Source of the DNA: Aliidiomarina maris
GTDB lineage: Bacteria; Pseudomonadota; Gammaproteobacteria; Enterobacterales; Alteromonadaceae
Direction of reading: 5' to 3'
Length of the DNA stretch: 64,000 nt
Assembly: GCF_003987335.1 (NCBI RefSeq)
Contig: NZ_PIPK01000003.1
Location: forward strand, 62,001-126,000
A model generated the notes under the pieces. The model saw nothing but the letters and a program-made list of their open reading frames with translations, searched no databases and was not told where the DNA came from. Both the position numbers and the translations under genes were made by a program. This document shows positions 1-8,722 of this stretch, one piece after another; position 1 is the first letter of the stretch; every line of letters begins with the position of its first letter.

Positions 1-82
1 AGGTCGCTCGTTGCTGGCGCTTGACCAACAATAACAGCGCGACCGCACCGATTAATAATATTGCTAACGCTGCATACCACAT
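1..82 (-). CDS. ccmI: CcmI, N-terminal fragment (runs off window start)
   Basis: Only the first 27 codons are inside the window. They begin MWYAALAILLIGAVALLLLV and continue KRQQRAT, which is one membrane helix followed by a positive patch. This is how CcmI (CycH), the membrane chaperone that delivers apocytochrome c to the haem ligation complex, begins. The ATG overlaps the ccmH stop codon (TAATG), so the two genes are probably translationally coupled. The TPR part of CcmI lies outside the window. Position after ccmH supports the call more than the sequence does. Confidence 0.75.
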   Translation of the reverse strand, partial: MWYAALAILLIGAVALLLLVKRQQRAT

Positions 83-591
83 TATTTGCGTTGCTCCTTA
101 GCCTGTTCAGAGTCATCTGCGTTTAATAACGCATCCAGTCGAGCCTGCTCATCTGCCGACAAATCAACCGTTCGGCGTTGGCGCCGTGTCATCAGTACTA
201 TCGTCAACACACCGCCGAGCAGCACTGCAGCAGGACCTACCCAAAGTATTAAGGTACTGGCATTCACAGGTGGCTTGTAATGTACAAAATCACCGTAACG
301 AACACGCATAAATTCAATAATGTCTTCGCGACTTTGGCCTTCCATGGTCATCAAGTACACCCTATCGCGCAGGTCAACGGCCAACGGCGCGTCTGAGTCC
401 GCAATACTTTGATTTTGGCATTTGGGACAGCGCAGTTCATTCACCAGTTGGCGAAATTGACGCTCTTGGGCGTCCGTTTCAAACTCATATTGCGCGCTAT
501 TAGAACTGGGGTTTGCGCCCGCTGCAAAGGAACCAAGCAGCAGCGTACTAAGGCCAACCAGCAGCACAGTCAGAATACGTGTATACAGCAT
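82..591 (-). CDS. ccmH: Cytochrome c maturation protein CcmH
   Basis: CcmH is the membrane-anchored periplasmic thioredoxin-like protein that reduces the CXXCH cysteines of apocytochrome c before haem attachment. The sequence shows an N-terminal signal/anchor, the family motif LRCPKCQNQ holding the redox cysteine pair, a helical bundle, and a C-terminal membrane helix followed by RRQRR. I chose the ATG at 591 because GGAGG lies 8 nt upstream. A GTG in frame at 606 falls inside that ribosome binding site and would overlap ccmG. The product is 169 residues, the short (non-fused) CcmH form, consistent with a separate ccmI next to it. Confidence 0.93.
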   Translation of the reverse strand: MLYTRILTVLLVGLSTLLLGSFAAGANPSSNSAQYEFETDAQERQFRQLVNELRCPKCQNQSIADSDAPLAVDLRDRVYLMTMEGQSREDIIEFMRVRYGDFVHYKPPVNASTLILWVGPAAVLLGGVLTIVLMTRRQRRTVDLSADEQARLDALLNADDSEQAKEQRK

Positions 592-592
592 G

Positions 593-1189
593 CTATTGGC
601 CTCCACTCAACATTGCTTGATAACGTTCAGGCACTTGCATACCCGCATCTGCCATCGCCTGGTAATACAACCGAGCGACGGTGCTATCCCATACGCGCTG
701 GTTCATGTCGCCCACATGACGGTGCAAAATTATACCGTCAGCGTCAATCACATAGGTTTCTGGCGCGCCATACACGCCTAAATCAAGCGCCAGCATGCCC
801 GTTTCATCAAACAGATTGATTTGATAAGGGTCTTCCAGCTCTTGCAGCCAATTCACCGCGGCACGGCGTGAATCGTCTTTGTAATTCAGACCAATGATGT
901 ACACGCCGTCTTCACGCAACTGATTTAAAAAGGTGTGTTCGGCATAGCACGTCGGGCACCAGGTGGCCCATACATTGAGCAGCATCGGACGGCCACCAAT
1001 AATGCTTTGGTCGTGAGTGCGGTCTGGGTTATACAGGTCCGGCAATTCAAACGCCGGCACCTCACGCCCAACTAATGCCGACTCCAGTTTGGTGGGGTCT
1101 GAAAATAACCCTGAGTACAAGAACACCGCTAAGCCCATAAATGCGACCAAAGGCAGCATAAAAATCATCGTCTTCACACGCTGGTTCAT
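593..1189 (-). CDS. ccmG: Thiol:disulfide interchange protein CcmG/DsbE
   Basis: CcmG is a periplasmic membrane-anchored thioredoxin that keeps CcmH and apocytochrome c reduced. A single N-terminal membrane helix is followed by a thioredoxin-like fold with the active site WATWCPTC, and by the cis-proline region GAPETYVID, which matches the conserved GAPE of this family. The length of 198 residues is slightly longer than usual (about 185). The start overlaps the ccmF stop by four bases (ATGA), and a GGGGGT ribosome binding site lies upstream. The gene belongs to the ccmABCDEFGHI operon. Confidence 0.94.
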   Translation of the reverse strand: MNQRVKTMIFMLPLVAFMGLAVFLYSGLFSDPTKLESALVGREVPAFELPDLYNPDRTHDQSIIGGRPMLLNVWATWCPTCYAEHTFLNQLREDGVYIIGLNYKDDSRRAAVNWLQELEDPYQINLFDETGMLALDLGVYGAPETYVIDADGIILHRHVGDMNQRVWDSTVARLYYQAMADAGMQVPERYQAMLSGGQ

Positions 1190-3174
1190 AAGTTACCCCC
1201 AACTTGGTTAGGTGTTGCTTTACCCATGACCTTGTTGTCGCGTTTGCCCAATCGATAGCGACGGTCTGAAATCGACAGCGCGCCGCCAATGGACATCACC
1301 AAAGCGCCCAACCAAATCCAGCGTACAAAAGGCTTATACTGGATTCTGAAAGCGAAACTGCCGTCACCGAGTTCATCGCCTAAAGCAACGTATAAATCGC
1401 GGAACGGGCGCACCTGCAAGCCAACCTGTGTCATCACTTGACGCCGTACATGGTAAAAACGCTTTTCGGTAAACAAGGTTTCAACTTCGCGACCATTGCG
1501 GCTAATTCGCATCACGGCTTTGTCGCTATGGTAATTTGGCCCGTCAACTTCGCGCATTTCCTGAAACTCAAAGGTGTACCCTTGCAGTTCGAAGGTATCG
1601 CCTACGGCCATACGCACATCACGCTCAATTTCGTAATTTTGCACCATCGCAATACCGACGATAGTCATAGCAAAACCTAAATGGCCTAGCACCATACCCC
1701 AATGGCTACGACCGAGTTTGACTAAGCCCTGCATTTTGTTTTCACGCTGCGCCACACGCATGCGCAGTTCGGCCACGGTCGCAAATACAATCCACAACGC
1801 TAAAATTAAACCAAGTACCGCGAGGCCACTGATTTGACTGGTAAAAATAGCAGGTAACGCAAACCCAAGACCAACCGCTAAGCCAAATGCAAGTAGCACT
1901 GACTTTTGCAGCTCTGGCCATTGCTGTCGGCGCCAACGCACTAATGGGCCAAGGCCTAAAATCAGCGCAAACGGCACCACTAGCCACATAAATAGCTCGT
2001 CGAAGAAAGGCTCACCAATAGAAATGGTGCCAAGCCCTAGCTCTTGGTGTACCAACGGTAATAACGTACCAATCAGCACCACCATGGTGGCAACCACCAA
2101 CAGGATGTTGTTACCGAGCAACATGACTTCGCGCGAGAATAGTTCGTAGCGCGAATAGCTTGATACTTTTGATGCGCGCAGTGCGTAGAGCAGCAACGAA
2201 CCACCAATGACGACCCCAAGGAAAGCCAACAAGAAGGTGCCTCGTGCAGGGTCTGTGGCGAAGGCATGCACCGACACCAGAACCCCTGAGCGGACTAAGA
2301 ACGTACCTAGCAAACTTAAACTAAAGGCTGAAATAGCCAGTAATACTGTCCATGACTTGAAGCTGCCTCGCTTCTCAGACACTGCCAGCGAGTGCATCAG
2401 CGCGGTACCGACTAACCACGGCATAAACGAAGCGTTTTCCACCGGGTCCCAGAACCACCAGCCGCCCCAACCAAGTTCGTAGTATGCCCACCAACTACCT
2501 AATGCAATGCCTAAGGTTAAGAATATCCAGGCCGCAATGGTCCAAGGGCGCGACCAGCGTGCCCAGGAGCTATCAAGGCGGCCACCGAGTAAGGCCGCAA
2601 TGGCAAATGCAAACGCCACCGAGAAACCCACATAGCCCATGTACAATAATGGCGGGTGAATGATCATGCCGGGGTCTTGCAATAACGGGTTGAGGTCATG
2701 GCCATCCACCGGGATCAGCGGAATCGTGCGGTCAAATGGATTTGACGTGAGTAGCATGAAAAAGTAGAAACCGACGCCTATCATCCCCATCACAGCCAAT
2801 ACGCGCGCAGCGAAAATTAACGGTAAGCGCTTAGAAAATACCGCTAACGCAGCTGCCCAGCTGGCTTGCACCAACATCCACAATAAGAATGAGCCTTCGT
2901 GTGAACCCCACACCGCGGTCAATTTATAAATGCTTGGCAATGCGGTGTTCGAGTTCTGAGCGACGTTCAAAATTGAAAAATCGCTGACTAAAAAGCCCCA
3001 GCACAACGCAATAAACGAAATTAACGTAAACACGAACATGCCGTAGGTCAACGGCCGCGCCAGCGCCATCTGGCCACCGTGGCGACGTACGACACCGACC
3101 AAAGGAATGACCGTGAGCAGGAGTGAGAACGCGCAGGCAATGACCAGCGCAAAGTGGCCTATCTCAGCGATCAT
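1186..3174 (-). CDS. ccmF: Haem lyase CcmF
   Basis: CcmF is the large inner-membrane subunit of the cytochrome c haem ligation complex and transfers haem from holo-CcmE to the apocytochrome. The 662 residues hold many membrane helices. The WWD-type haem-handling segment is visible as [16 protein letters not shown], at about residues 236-251. A periplasmic domain follows near the C terminus, then a last helix. Length matches the family (about 650). The start overlaps ccmE by four bases and the end overlaps ccmG by four, so this is a tightly coupled operon. Confidence 0.96.
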   Translation of the reverse strand: MIAEIGHFALVIACAFSLLLTVIPLVGVVRRHGGQMALARPLTYGMFVFTLISFIALCWGFLVSDFSILNVAQNSNTALPSIYKLTAVWGSHEGSFLLWMLVQASWAAALAVFSKRLPLIFAARVLAVMGMIGVGFYFFMLLTSNPFDRTIPLIPVDGHDLNPLLQDPGMIIHPPLLYMGYVGFSVAFAFAIAALLGGRLDSSWARWSRPWTIAAWIFLTLGIALGSWWAYYELGWGGWWFWDPVENASFMPWLVGTALMHSLAVSEKRGSFKSWTVLLAISAFSLSLLGTFLVRSGVLVSVHAFATDPARGTFLLAFLGVVIGGSLLLYALRASKVSSYSRYELFSREVMLLGNNILLVVATMVVLIGTLLPLVHQELGLGTISIGEPFFDELFMWLVVPFALILGLGPLVRWRRQQWPELQKSVLLAFGLAVGLGFALPAIFTSQISGLAVLGLILALWIVFATVAELRMRVAQRENKMQGLVKLGRSHWGMVLGHLGFAMTIVGIAMVQNYEIERDVRMAVGDTFELQGYTFEFQEMREVDGPNYHSDKAVMRISRNGREVETLFTEKRFYHVRRQVMTQVGLQVRPFRDLYVALGDELGDGSFAFRIQYKPFVRWIWLGALVMSIGGALSISDRRYRLGKRDNKVMGKATPNQVGGNL

Positions 3175-3686
3175 TGCTGGCCTCCATAAGAGCTACCGTA
3201 AGGAGTACCCTCGCCTTGCTGCCACTGCGAAGGTGGTACATGACGGATGCCTTTAAGTGCTTCTGCAAGCTCGGCCGGCATATATTCTTCATCGTGTTTC
3301 GCCAACACTTCGTGCGCAAGTACACGGTTCGCACTTAACAACTCGCCTTGGGCGACAATACCTTGGCCTTCACGAAACAGGTCTGGCAGGATACCCGTGA
3401 ATTCTACAGTCACTGTAGCGGGTCCTTGATCGATTAGGTCAAACGCCACGGTCAAGCCGTCGCCGATGCGCTCAACACTGCCCGGTACCACCAAGCCACC
3501 AATGCGCAAGCGCTGGCCAACTTCCGGCTTAACCTGAGCAGCCCCCTTGCCTTCGACAATTTCGGTTGGCGTATAAAACAAATCAATGTTTTGGGACAGC
3601 GCATACAGTACCAACGCAGTAGCGCTGGCGAGCGTGAACAGAATAATACTTACTACCGTTAAGCGGCGTTTACGTCTTGGGTTCAT
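3171..3686 (-). CDS. ccmE: Haem chaperone CcmE
   Basis: CcmE carries haem covalently in the periplasm between CcmC and CcmF. The protein starts with a positively charged cytoplasmic tip (NPRRKRRL), has one membrane helix, and then an OB-fold domain. The haem-attachment histidine is in [11 protein letters not shown], which matches the conserved HDExYxP signature. The C-terminal tail is Gln/Gly rich. Length 171 is normal. A 66-bp gap separates it from ccmD. Confidence 0.95.
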   Translation of the reverse strand: MNPRRKRRLTVVSIILFTLASATALVLYALSQNIDLFYTPTEIVEGKGAAQVKPEVGQRLRIGGLVVPGSVERIGDGLTVAFDLIDQGPATVTVEFTGILPDLFREGQGIVAQGELLSANRVLAHEVLAKHDEEYMPAELAEALKGIRHVPPSQWQQGEGTPYGSSYGGQQ

Positions 3687-3752
3687 AATCTCGACATCTT
3701 ATTTGCTAAATTGAAATCGGTTTGGGCTGCGCACGTTCAGGCCTAACTTGGT

Positions 3753-3977
3753 TTAAGCGCCTGGTGCGCTTGGCTTACCGCGTTTGGCACGCGCGGCTTT
3801 TATCCGCTCAGCGCGCGCAAATTGCTTCAAAGCTTCGCTTTTAAATATTTTGCGCACATAAAAAGTGTGCCAAGTCAGCACGCCGAAGCAGGCTAAGGTT
3901 GCAAGGTAAGCAGACCATACATAGACACCATATGTGCCCATTGCGAAGAAATCAGCCAAACTATCAAACTGTCCCAT
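3753..3977 (-). CDS. ccmD: Haem exporter accessory protein CcmD
   Basis: CcmD is a small membrane protein that helps release holo-CcmE from the CcmABC complex. It has 74 residues with one membrane helix (about residues 17-36) and a basic cytoplasmic tail ending KAARAKRGKPSAPGA. The N terminus MGQFDSLADFFAMGTYGVYV fits the usual CcmD start, in which Phe and Met-Gly-x-Tyr precede the helix. The gene overlaps ccmC by 14 bp and sits between ccmC and ccmE as in other gammaproteobacteria. Confidence 0.9.
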   Translation of the reverse strand: MGQFDSLADFFAMGTYGVYVWSAYLATLACFGVLTWHTFYVRKIFKSEALKQFARAERIKAARAKRGKPSAPGA

Positions 3978-4737
3978 GCTTCCCTCCTTTTTCGCCCGCC
4001 AGGATTTTAATCGCCCAAGGCCGACGCACTTCGTTGATCAGGATAAGGTTGTTTAACCGCATGACGATAAACGCCGAACACACCAGCATAAAGGCAAATA
4101 CGCAGGTGAGTAACGGCCACAGCATCACGCCAGGCATTGCAGGCGCCTCTAAGCGAGTCACCATTTGGGTAATGGTGGAGGTCTGGTGCAACGTATTCCA
4201 CCAGTATACCGAGTAGTGGATGATGGGAATATTAATAACCCCGACCAGAGCAAGAATGCCCGCCGCCTTCGCCCCGGTGCGTTGGTCTTCAAAGGCCATG
4301 TGTAACACCATGACACCCAAATACAAAAACAATAAAATAAGCTGGGAGGTTAAACGCGCGTCCCATACCCACCAAGTGCCCCACATTGGCTGGCCCCAAA
4401 TAGCACCGGTAAACAGGGAGATAAATGTCAGCATGGCACCAACTGGCGCTATCGCACTGATAGCCCATTCCGCGGTACGAATTTGCCAAACCAATGCAAT
4501 TAACGCGGCAATCGCCATACCCACATAAAAGCCCATCGACCAAATCGCAGCCGGCACGTGGATAAAAATAATTCGGTAGCTGTCACCTTGTTGGTAGTCT
4601 GCGGGGGCGAAGACTAAGCCCCACACGACACCAACTAACATCAGGGTAAGTCCTGGCCATAGCAACCAAGGTAAGATTTTCTGATTCAAACCAAAGGTTG
4701 CTTCTGGTTTTGCATACGGGTGTAACCAACGCCACAT
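3964..4737 (-). CDS. ccmC: Haem exporter membrane protein CcmC
   Basis: CcmC loads haem onto CcmE. It is a six-helix membrane protein of the WWD haem-handling family, and the signature is visible as MWGTWWVWDARLTSQL. Conserved histidines flank it, in HVPAAIWS and further on in HYSVYWWNTLHQ. Length 257 is typical. The gene starts one base from the ccmB stop and overlaps ccmD, keeping the canonical ccmABCD order. Confidence 0.95.
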   Translation of the reverse strand: MWRWLHPYAKPEATFGLNQKILPWLLWPGLTLMLVGVVWGLVFAPADYQQGDSYRIIFIHVPAAIWSMGFYVGMAIAALIALVWQIRTAEWAISAIAPVGAMLTFISLFTGAIWGQPMWGTWWVWDARLTSQLILLFLYLGVMVLHMAFEDQRTGAKAAGILALVGVINIPIIHYSVYWWNTLHQTSTITQMVTRLEAPAMPGVMLWPLLTCVFAFMLVCSAFIVMRLNNLILINEVRRPWAIKILAGEKGGKHGTV

Positions 4738-4738
4738 A

Positions 4739-5413
4739 TTAATTTACACTCACTTGTAAAGCCGCACGGATTGCCAATGGTGACAGCCCTACCGACAACA
4801 CTAAAAACGCTGCCATTAAGGCCAAAGGCCCGCCGGCACTCATATTCATACTGGCCGCTTCAATCGCTGCGGTCGCAAAGATTAATAGCGGAATCAATAG
4901 CGGTAATAACAACAAACTCAATAGCGCCCCACCGCGGTTCAAGCTCACTGTCAACGCAACGCCAATAGCACCTACAGCACTTAATACGGGCGTGCCCAAT
5001 AACAGGGTCAATAGCAACACCGGTAGTGCATGCATGGGTAAATTCAGCAGCAATGCCAGTAATGGCGATATCACTAACAACGGCACTGCGGTGGTCACCC
5101 AGTGCACAATAATCTTACCCAACACCGCGAGTTCTATTGCACAGGGCAATAGCAGCATATGTTCTAACGCCCCGTCGCGAAAATCATCACGAAACATGCG
5201 TTCAAGGCCCAGCATTGCCGATAACAACGCGCTGACCCAAATCACCCCAGGCGCAATTTGGCTCAAAGTACCAGCACTGGGGCCAACCGCCAACGGAAAT
5301 AAAGTAATCACCACCAGCAAAAAAATAATCGGATTCAGCAGTTCATTGCGATTACGCATCGCGACCTGGAAGTCGCGCCGCACGACTTGCAGCAGAATAC
5401 GTGTTTGGCTCAT
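4739..5413 (-). CDS. ccmB: ABC transporter permease CcmB
   Basis: CcmB is the membrane partner of the CcmA ATPase. Together they power release of holo-CcmE from CcmC. The 224-residue protein has six hydrophobic segments, a cytoplasmic N terminus rich in basic residues, and the early segment FRDDFRDGALEHMLLLP, which is characteristic of CcmB. It follows ccmA by 12 bp. Confidence 0.94.
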   Translation of the reverse strand: MSQTRILLQVVRRDFQVAMRNRNELLNPIIFLLVVITLFPLAVGPSAGTLSQIAPGVIWVSALLSAMLGLERMFRDDFRDGALEHMLLLPCAIELAVLGKIIVHWVTTAVPLLVISPLLALLLNLPMHALPVLLLTLLLGTPVLSAVGAIGVALTVSLNRGGALLSLLLLPLLIPLLIFATAAIEAASMNMSAGGPLALMAAFLVLSVGLSPLAIRAALQVSVN

Positions 5414-5425
5414 AGCGCGTTTGCC

Positions 5426-6118
5426 TTACCAGTTATATTCAAGTTGGATACGTACCAACGACTGACTCGCCCAATCGAGTGGCTGATGCGAGGTTAAGAT
5501 AATCGCGCCACCTGCGGCCAAATGCTGGCTAAACCGCTGATGCAGCATCTCAATGCCAGCGACATCCAGCGAAGTAAAGGGTTCATCAAGAATCCATAAA
5601 CGGCTCGAGCTTACCCACAAACGCGCTAACGCTATGCGTCGCTGCTGCCCAGCTGACAGATTACCTGCTGGAATATCTTCTAACCCCACTAACCCGACTT
5701 GCTCAAGTAAATCAAACGGCGGTTGTGCACAAGGTTGACCTTGTACCGCGGCAAAAAAAGCCAAGTTCTCCAGCCCCGTGAGCTCTGGCTTGACCGCCGC
5801 TTTATGCCCGATAAACAACAAGTCTTGCAAAAATTCGCTACGTACGTGTTGACTTAGCTCACCCCGATAGCGAATTTCTCCGCTTTGGGGCCGCAATAAA
5901 CCCGCAATAATCCGTAGTAAACTCGACTTGCCCGCGCCGTTCGGGCCCTCAATCTGATACATCCGGCCGGCTTCAACTTGCAAGTTAAAGTCACTAAACA
6001 AGGTGCGCTCACCACGAATTGAGGTGATATGAACGATGTCTAGTAGCGGGGCTTGCTCTGCGGCCCCGGCATGTGCAGAAACCGCCTGATTTGAAGCCAG
6101 AGTTGACTGCTTGCTCAC
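5426..6118 (-). CDS. ccmA: Haem exporter ATP-binding protein CcmA
   Basis: This is the ATPase of the CcmAB complex. The ABC motifs are all present: Walker A GPNGAGKSS, signature LSAGQQRRIALARLW, Walker B LWILDEPF, and switch histidine LTSHQP. The first 25 or so residues before the ABC domain are extra and low in complexity, so a later start is possible, although I saw none with a better ribosome binding site. It is the first gene of the ccm operon. It is divergent from the fliK-like gene, with about 106 bp between them that should hold both promoters. Confidence 0.94.
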   Translation of the reverse strand: MSKQSTLASNQAVSAHAGAAEQAPLLDIVHITSIRGERTLFSDFNLQVEAGRMYQIEGPNGAGKSSLLRIIAGLLRPQSGEIRYRGELSQHVRSEFLQDLLFIGHKAAVKPELTGLENLAFFAAVQGQPCAQPPFDLLEQVGLVGLEDIPAGNLSAGQQRRIALARLWVSSSRLWILDEPFTSLDVAGIEMLHQRFSQHLAAGGAIILTSHQPLDWASQSLVRIQLEYNW

Positions 6119-6224
6119 GTCGTTTATACCTTGTCGGTCGGGTCGTTAAATGTGGCGGATTTTACCATAAGTTGCACCCAATACGCGACTTTACAGCTAC
6201 GCGGATCGCAGGCACTATGCCAAG

Positions 6225-7286
6225 ATGATGGAAAAACCAATTGCCACTGCAAGTTTGTTGCAGCAACTTATCCAGCAAGCCAGCCAAGCGTCGCGCCCTC
6301 TGGACGCTAAACTAGTGCAAACCGCAGCCTCGCCTGCACCCAATATGGTGGCAACCGACGCCAGTATTCGGCTACCTTTAGCGTTACAACAATTACTGGC
6401 GCAGCATGGGCAAATACATACGCTATTGCCGCAATTAAACCTAATGACACAGGGTTCGGCGCACATTGGCCCACAAAGTTCATTCGCCAGCCAAGTATTA
6501 AGCGCCGTATTACCGCTACTGCAGGCTCAGTTCGCCAACCTAGGTAGTGACATTAAGCCCACGCAGTTGCAGCAGTGGGTCAGCCAATGGTTTGGCTTTA
6601 ACCCGATACGCGCGCTGACTCAGCCGGTGGAAGCCAGCCAAGGTTTGAGCCGAGGGTTAGGATTAGCCATTCAATGGTTATTGCTACAACGAGATCCCGC
6701 CAGTGTGATAGCACGCCTACTAGGCCAAAGCCTGGGCCTTGCCAACACGGGGGCAACAAGCACACAAACCGCCGCTGTGCTGCCACCTCAATGGGCTGCG
6801 TTAGCGCAAACCATGCAAGGTAGCTTGCAGGACATCCGCTTAAGCCAAGTGCATTTAGCGGACACCAGTGCCCAGCAACACAGTGAGTATTTTTTAGTGG
6901 TGCCTTATCAAAGTGGTGAGCACACGCGCGAGCTGGAATGGCTGCTTAAACGCGAGGCGCGCAAAGCGCAAAACCAAACCACCGAGCAGTGGCATTTTAG
7001 TCTTAAGTTTGACACGCAACGCTACGGTCGCATGCTGGTAAAAGGCACTGTGGAACAGGCTGAAGAGTCGCCTATTCGCGCGCTGCGTTTTTATCTCGAT
7101 AACCAGCATCCAGAGCCGACTCGCATTGAGTCTTTTCAGCACCATTTGCAGCAACTGACTCAGCGTTTAACCGATGCGGGACTGGCCGGCATTGAGCCAG
7201 AAGTGTATTTAGCGCCGGTGCCTGATTCATTGGCACCCAGCCCCAATCAACTAGCGCAACAACATCATGTGACAAGGTCGACATAG
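6225..7286 (+). CDS. FliK-like protein with flagellar hook-length control C-domain
   Basis: This 353-residue protein has a Gln/Leu-rich N-terminal part of helical, low-complexity character. Its C-terminal region (about residues 215-325) resembles the FliK substrate-switching domain: predicted beta-alpha segments such as EWHFSLKFDTQRYGRMLVKG, then RALRFYLDN and a helical tail. It is not the main fliK, which is normally in the fliEFGHIJK cluster outside this window. The next gene, 3 bp downstream, is a soluble homologue of the FlhB C-domain, the protein that FliK acts upon. A functional pair is therefore plausible but unproven. The gene begins with two ATG codons in a row; no strong ribosome binding site is visible. 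Confidence 0.7.
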   Translation: MMEKPIATASLLQQLIQQASQASRPLDAKLVQTAASPAPNMVATDASIRLPLALQQLLAQHGQIHTLLPQLNLMTQGSAHIGPQSSFASQVLSAVLPLLQAQFANLGSDIKPTQLQQWVSQWFGFNPIRALTQPVEASQGLSRGLGLAIQWLLLQRDPASVIARLLGQSLGLANTGATSTQTAAVLPPQWAALAQTMQGSLQDIRLSQVHLADTSAQQHSEYFLVVPYQSGEHTRELEWLLKREARKAQNQTTEQWHFSLKFDTQRYGRMLVKGTVEQAEESPIRALRFYLDNQHPEPTRIESFQHHLQQLTQRLTDAGLAGIEPEVYLAPVPDSLAPSPNQLAQQHHVTRST

Positions 7287-7289
7287 CAC

Positions 7290-7574
7290 ATGGCTAAACA
7301 GGATAAAAAATCGAAAACCGCTGTTGGATTACGTTATGCAAAATTGCACGACGAAACGGCCAAGGGTGCACCTAATGTGGTGGTGAAAGGCTACAACGAG
7401 TTGGCGGAAGAGATTATTGCCACGGCCAAAGCACATCATATTTTGGTGCACGAAGACCCTGAGCTAGCTGAATTCCTGCAACGGTTGGAGGTAGGGGATG
7501 AAATTCCACCAGCACTTTACGTGTTGGTGGCAGAGATTATTGCTTTCGCAACTTGGCTCGACCTGAAAGCTTAA
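7290..7574 (+). CDS. Soluble FlhB C-domain homologue (FlhX/EscU-YscU-HrcU family)
   Basis: The 94-residue protein aligns with the cytoplasmic C-domain of FlhB, the type III export switch. It shows APNVVVKGYNELAEEI, the segment HEDPELAEFLQRLEVGDEIP, and the closing helix LYVLVAEIIAFATWL. There is no membrane part. The NPTH autocleavage site of FlhB is absent: the protein begins roughly where the part after NPTH would begin. Such stand-alone FlhB-CC proteins are known in several flagellated bacteria. It forms a two-gene plus-strand unit with the fliK-like gene and converges on the DUF2802 gene, 14 bp away. Confidence 0.85.
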   Translation: MAKQDKKSKTAVGLRYAKLHDETAKGAPNVVVKGYNELAEEIIATAKAHHILVHEDPELAEFLQRLEVGDEIPPALYVLVAEIIAFATWLDLKA

Positions 7575-7588
7575 GCACCGCGCCCCCG

Positions 7589-8158
7589 TTAAGCGTCATT
7601 GCGTCGGTGCAGTGAAATCAGTAGTTCTGCCTCATTACGCGGAATCTCGCATTCCGCCATCAGCTCTTCCACGCTGGCACCCTTTTCCACTAATTTGGCG
7701 GCACGCTGATAGAAGCGACTTTCCGGTGTCTGCTCTTCAATCTCTGCTTGGCGTTGCTGTAACGCCTTTTGTGCGCTTTGCAGGCTTTGTTGCAACTCGT
7801 GCAGTTGTTGCTGCGACTCCGCAAGGCTTTGTTGGCGCTGCTGCAAGTCGCTAAACTGCTGAGTTAATTCATGCTGGCTTTGTTCTAAGTCAGCAAACTG
7901 CTGCAAAATATCCTGGTGGGCTGACGCCAATGGCTTGGTGTATTTTTCGCTTTGCAGCTTGGCCGCTTTGTTGGCCGCTTGCTTCGCCGCACGCGCCGCG
8001 GCAGTGGCTGCAGACTGCGCAGCCGAATCAGCCAAAGCTTGCGCAGTCGCGGCAAAATCCTGACGCTGGCGAACTAATGCAATCACTATCACCACAACCC
8101 CCGCGAGGGCAGCAATTGCCAAGCTCAAACTTAACCAATGATGAAACATGAGTTGCAT
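7589..8158 (-). CDS. DUF2802-type coiled-coil membrane protein
   Basis: The 189-residue protein has one N-terminal membrane helix, then an Ala-rich segment and a long Gln-rich coiled coil (about residues 75-140). It ends with a compact domain, ESRFYQRAAKLVEKGASV and then ELMAECEIPRNEAELLISLH, matching the DUF2802 type found at the end of polar flagellar/chemotaxis operons. Its role is unknown. I chose the ATG at 8158 because GGAG lies six bases upstream and the gene then starts just after cheW ends (8182). The longer frame start at 8206 would overlap cheW. The C-terminal domain may be a helix-turn-helix-like fold; this is a guess. Confidence 0.8.
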   Translation of the reverse strand: MQLMFHHWLSLSLAIAALAGVVVIVIALVRQRQDFAATAQALADSAAQSAATAAARAAKQAANKAAKLQSEKYTKPLASAHQDILQQFADLEQSQHELTQQFSDLQQRQQSLAESQQQLHELQQSLQSAQKALQQRQAEIEEQTPESRFYQRAAKLVEKGASVEELMAECEIPRNEAELLISLHRRNDA

Positions 8159-8181
8159 GTCGTGCTCCAGCCTTGGACAGT

Positions 8182-8697
8182 TTATAAGCGAGAAATTTCG
8201 TCCCACTCATCGTCGCTCAACAACTTGTTCAAGTCGACTAAGATGAGTAATTCGCCTTCACGGTTGCTAACACCTTGAATAAATTTCGCGCTTTCTTCAG
8301 TACCCACATTTGGTGCACTGTCAATTTCTGACGAACGCAGGTAAACCACTTCAGCAACGCTGTCGACCAAAATACCAATCACTTGCTGTTCAGCTTCAAT
8401 GATCACAATCCGTGAATTGTCGGTGACATCATGCCCAGGCAAGCCAAAGCGCGTACGCGTATCAATCACGGTCACCACATTGCCACGCAAATTGATAATG
8501 CCTAACACGTAGTCAGGTGCGCCTGGCACTGGTGCAATTTCAGTGTAACGCAGCACTTCTTGTACCTGCATCACCGCAATGCCATAGGTTTCGTCTTCAA
8601 GCTGAAAGGTGACCCACTGTAAAATCTGGTCGTTGCCTTCTTTCGCAGTTTGGTTCTTCAGGCTGCGATTGTCGTGTTTTTCATTTGTCTTTGTCAT
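8182..8697 (-). CDS. cheW: Chemotaxis coupling protein CheW
   Basis: CheW links chemoreceptors to the CheA kinase in the signalling array. The 171-residue protein has the full CheW fold: QWVTFQLEDETYGIAVMQVQ at the start, the conserved NLRGNVVTVIDTRTRFGLP in the middle, and VIGILVDSVAEVV followed by ILVDLNKLL near the end. GGAGCAACA precedes the ATG, a good ribosome binding site. The gene is near the end of the cheYZAB-parCP-cheW operon. Confidence 0.95.
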   Translation of the reverse strand: MTKTNEKHDNRSLKNQTAKEGNDQILQWVTFQLEDETYGIAVMQVQEVLRYTEIAPVPGAPDYVLGIINLRGNVVTVIDTRTRFGLPGHDVTDNSRIVIIEAEQQVIGILVDSVAEVVYLRSSEIDSAPNVGTEESAKFIQGVSNREGELLILVDLNKLLSDDEWDEISRL

Positions 8698-8722
8698 TGT
8701 TGCTCCATCGCATCAGCGGACA

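Noticed and set aside
409-819. A 136-residue plus-strand frame over ccmH and ccmG
   Set aside because: It is opposite two well-supported genes and has no family features or good start.
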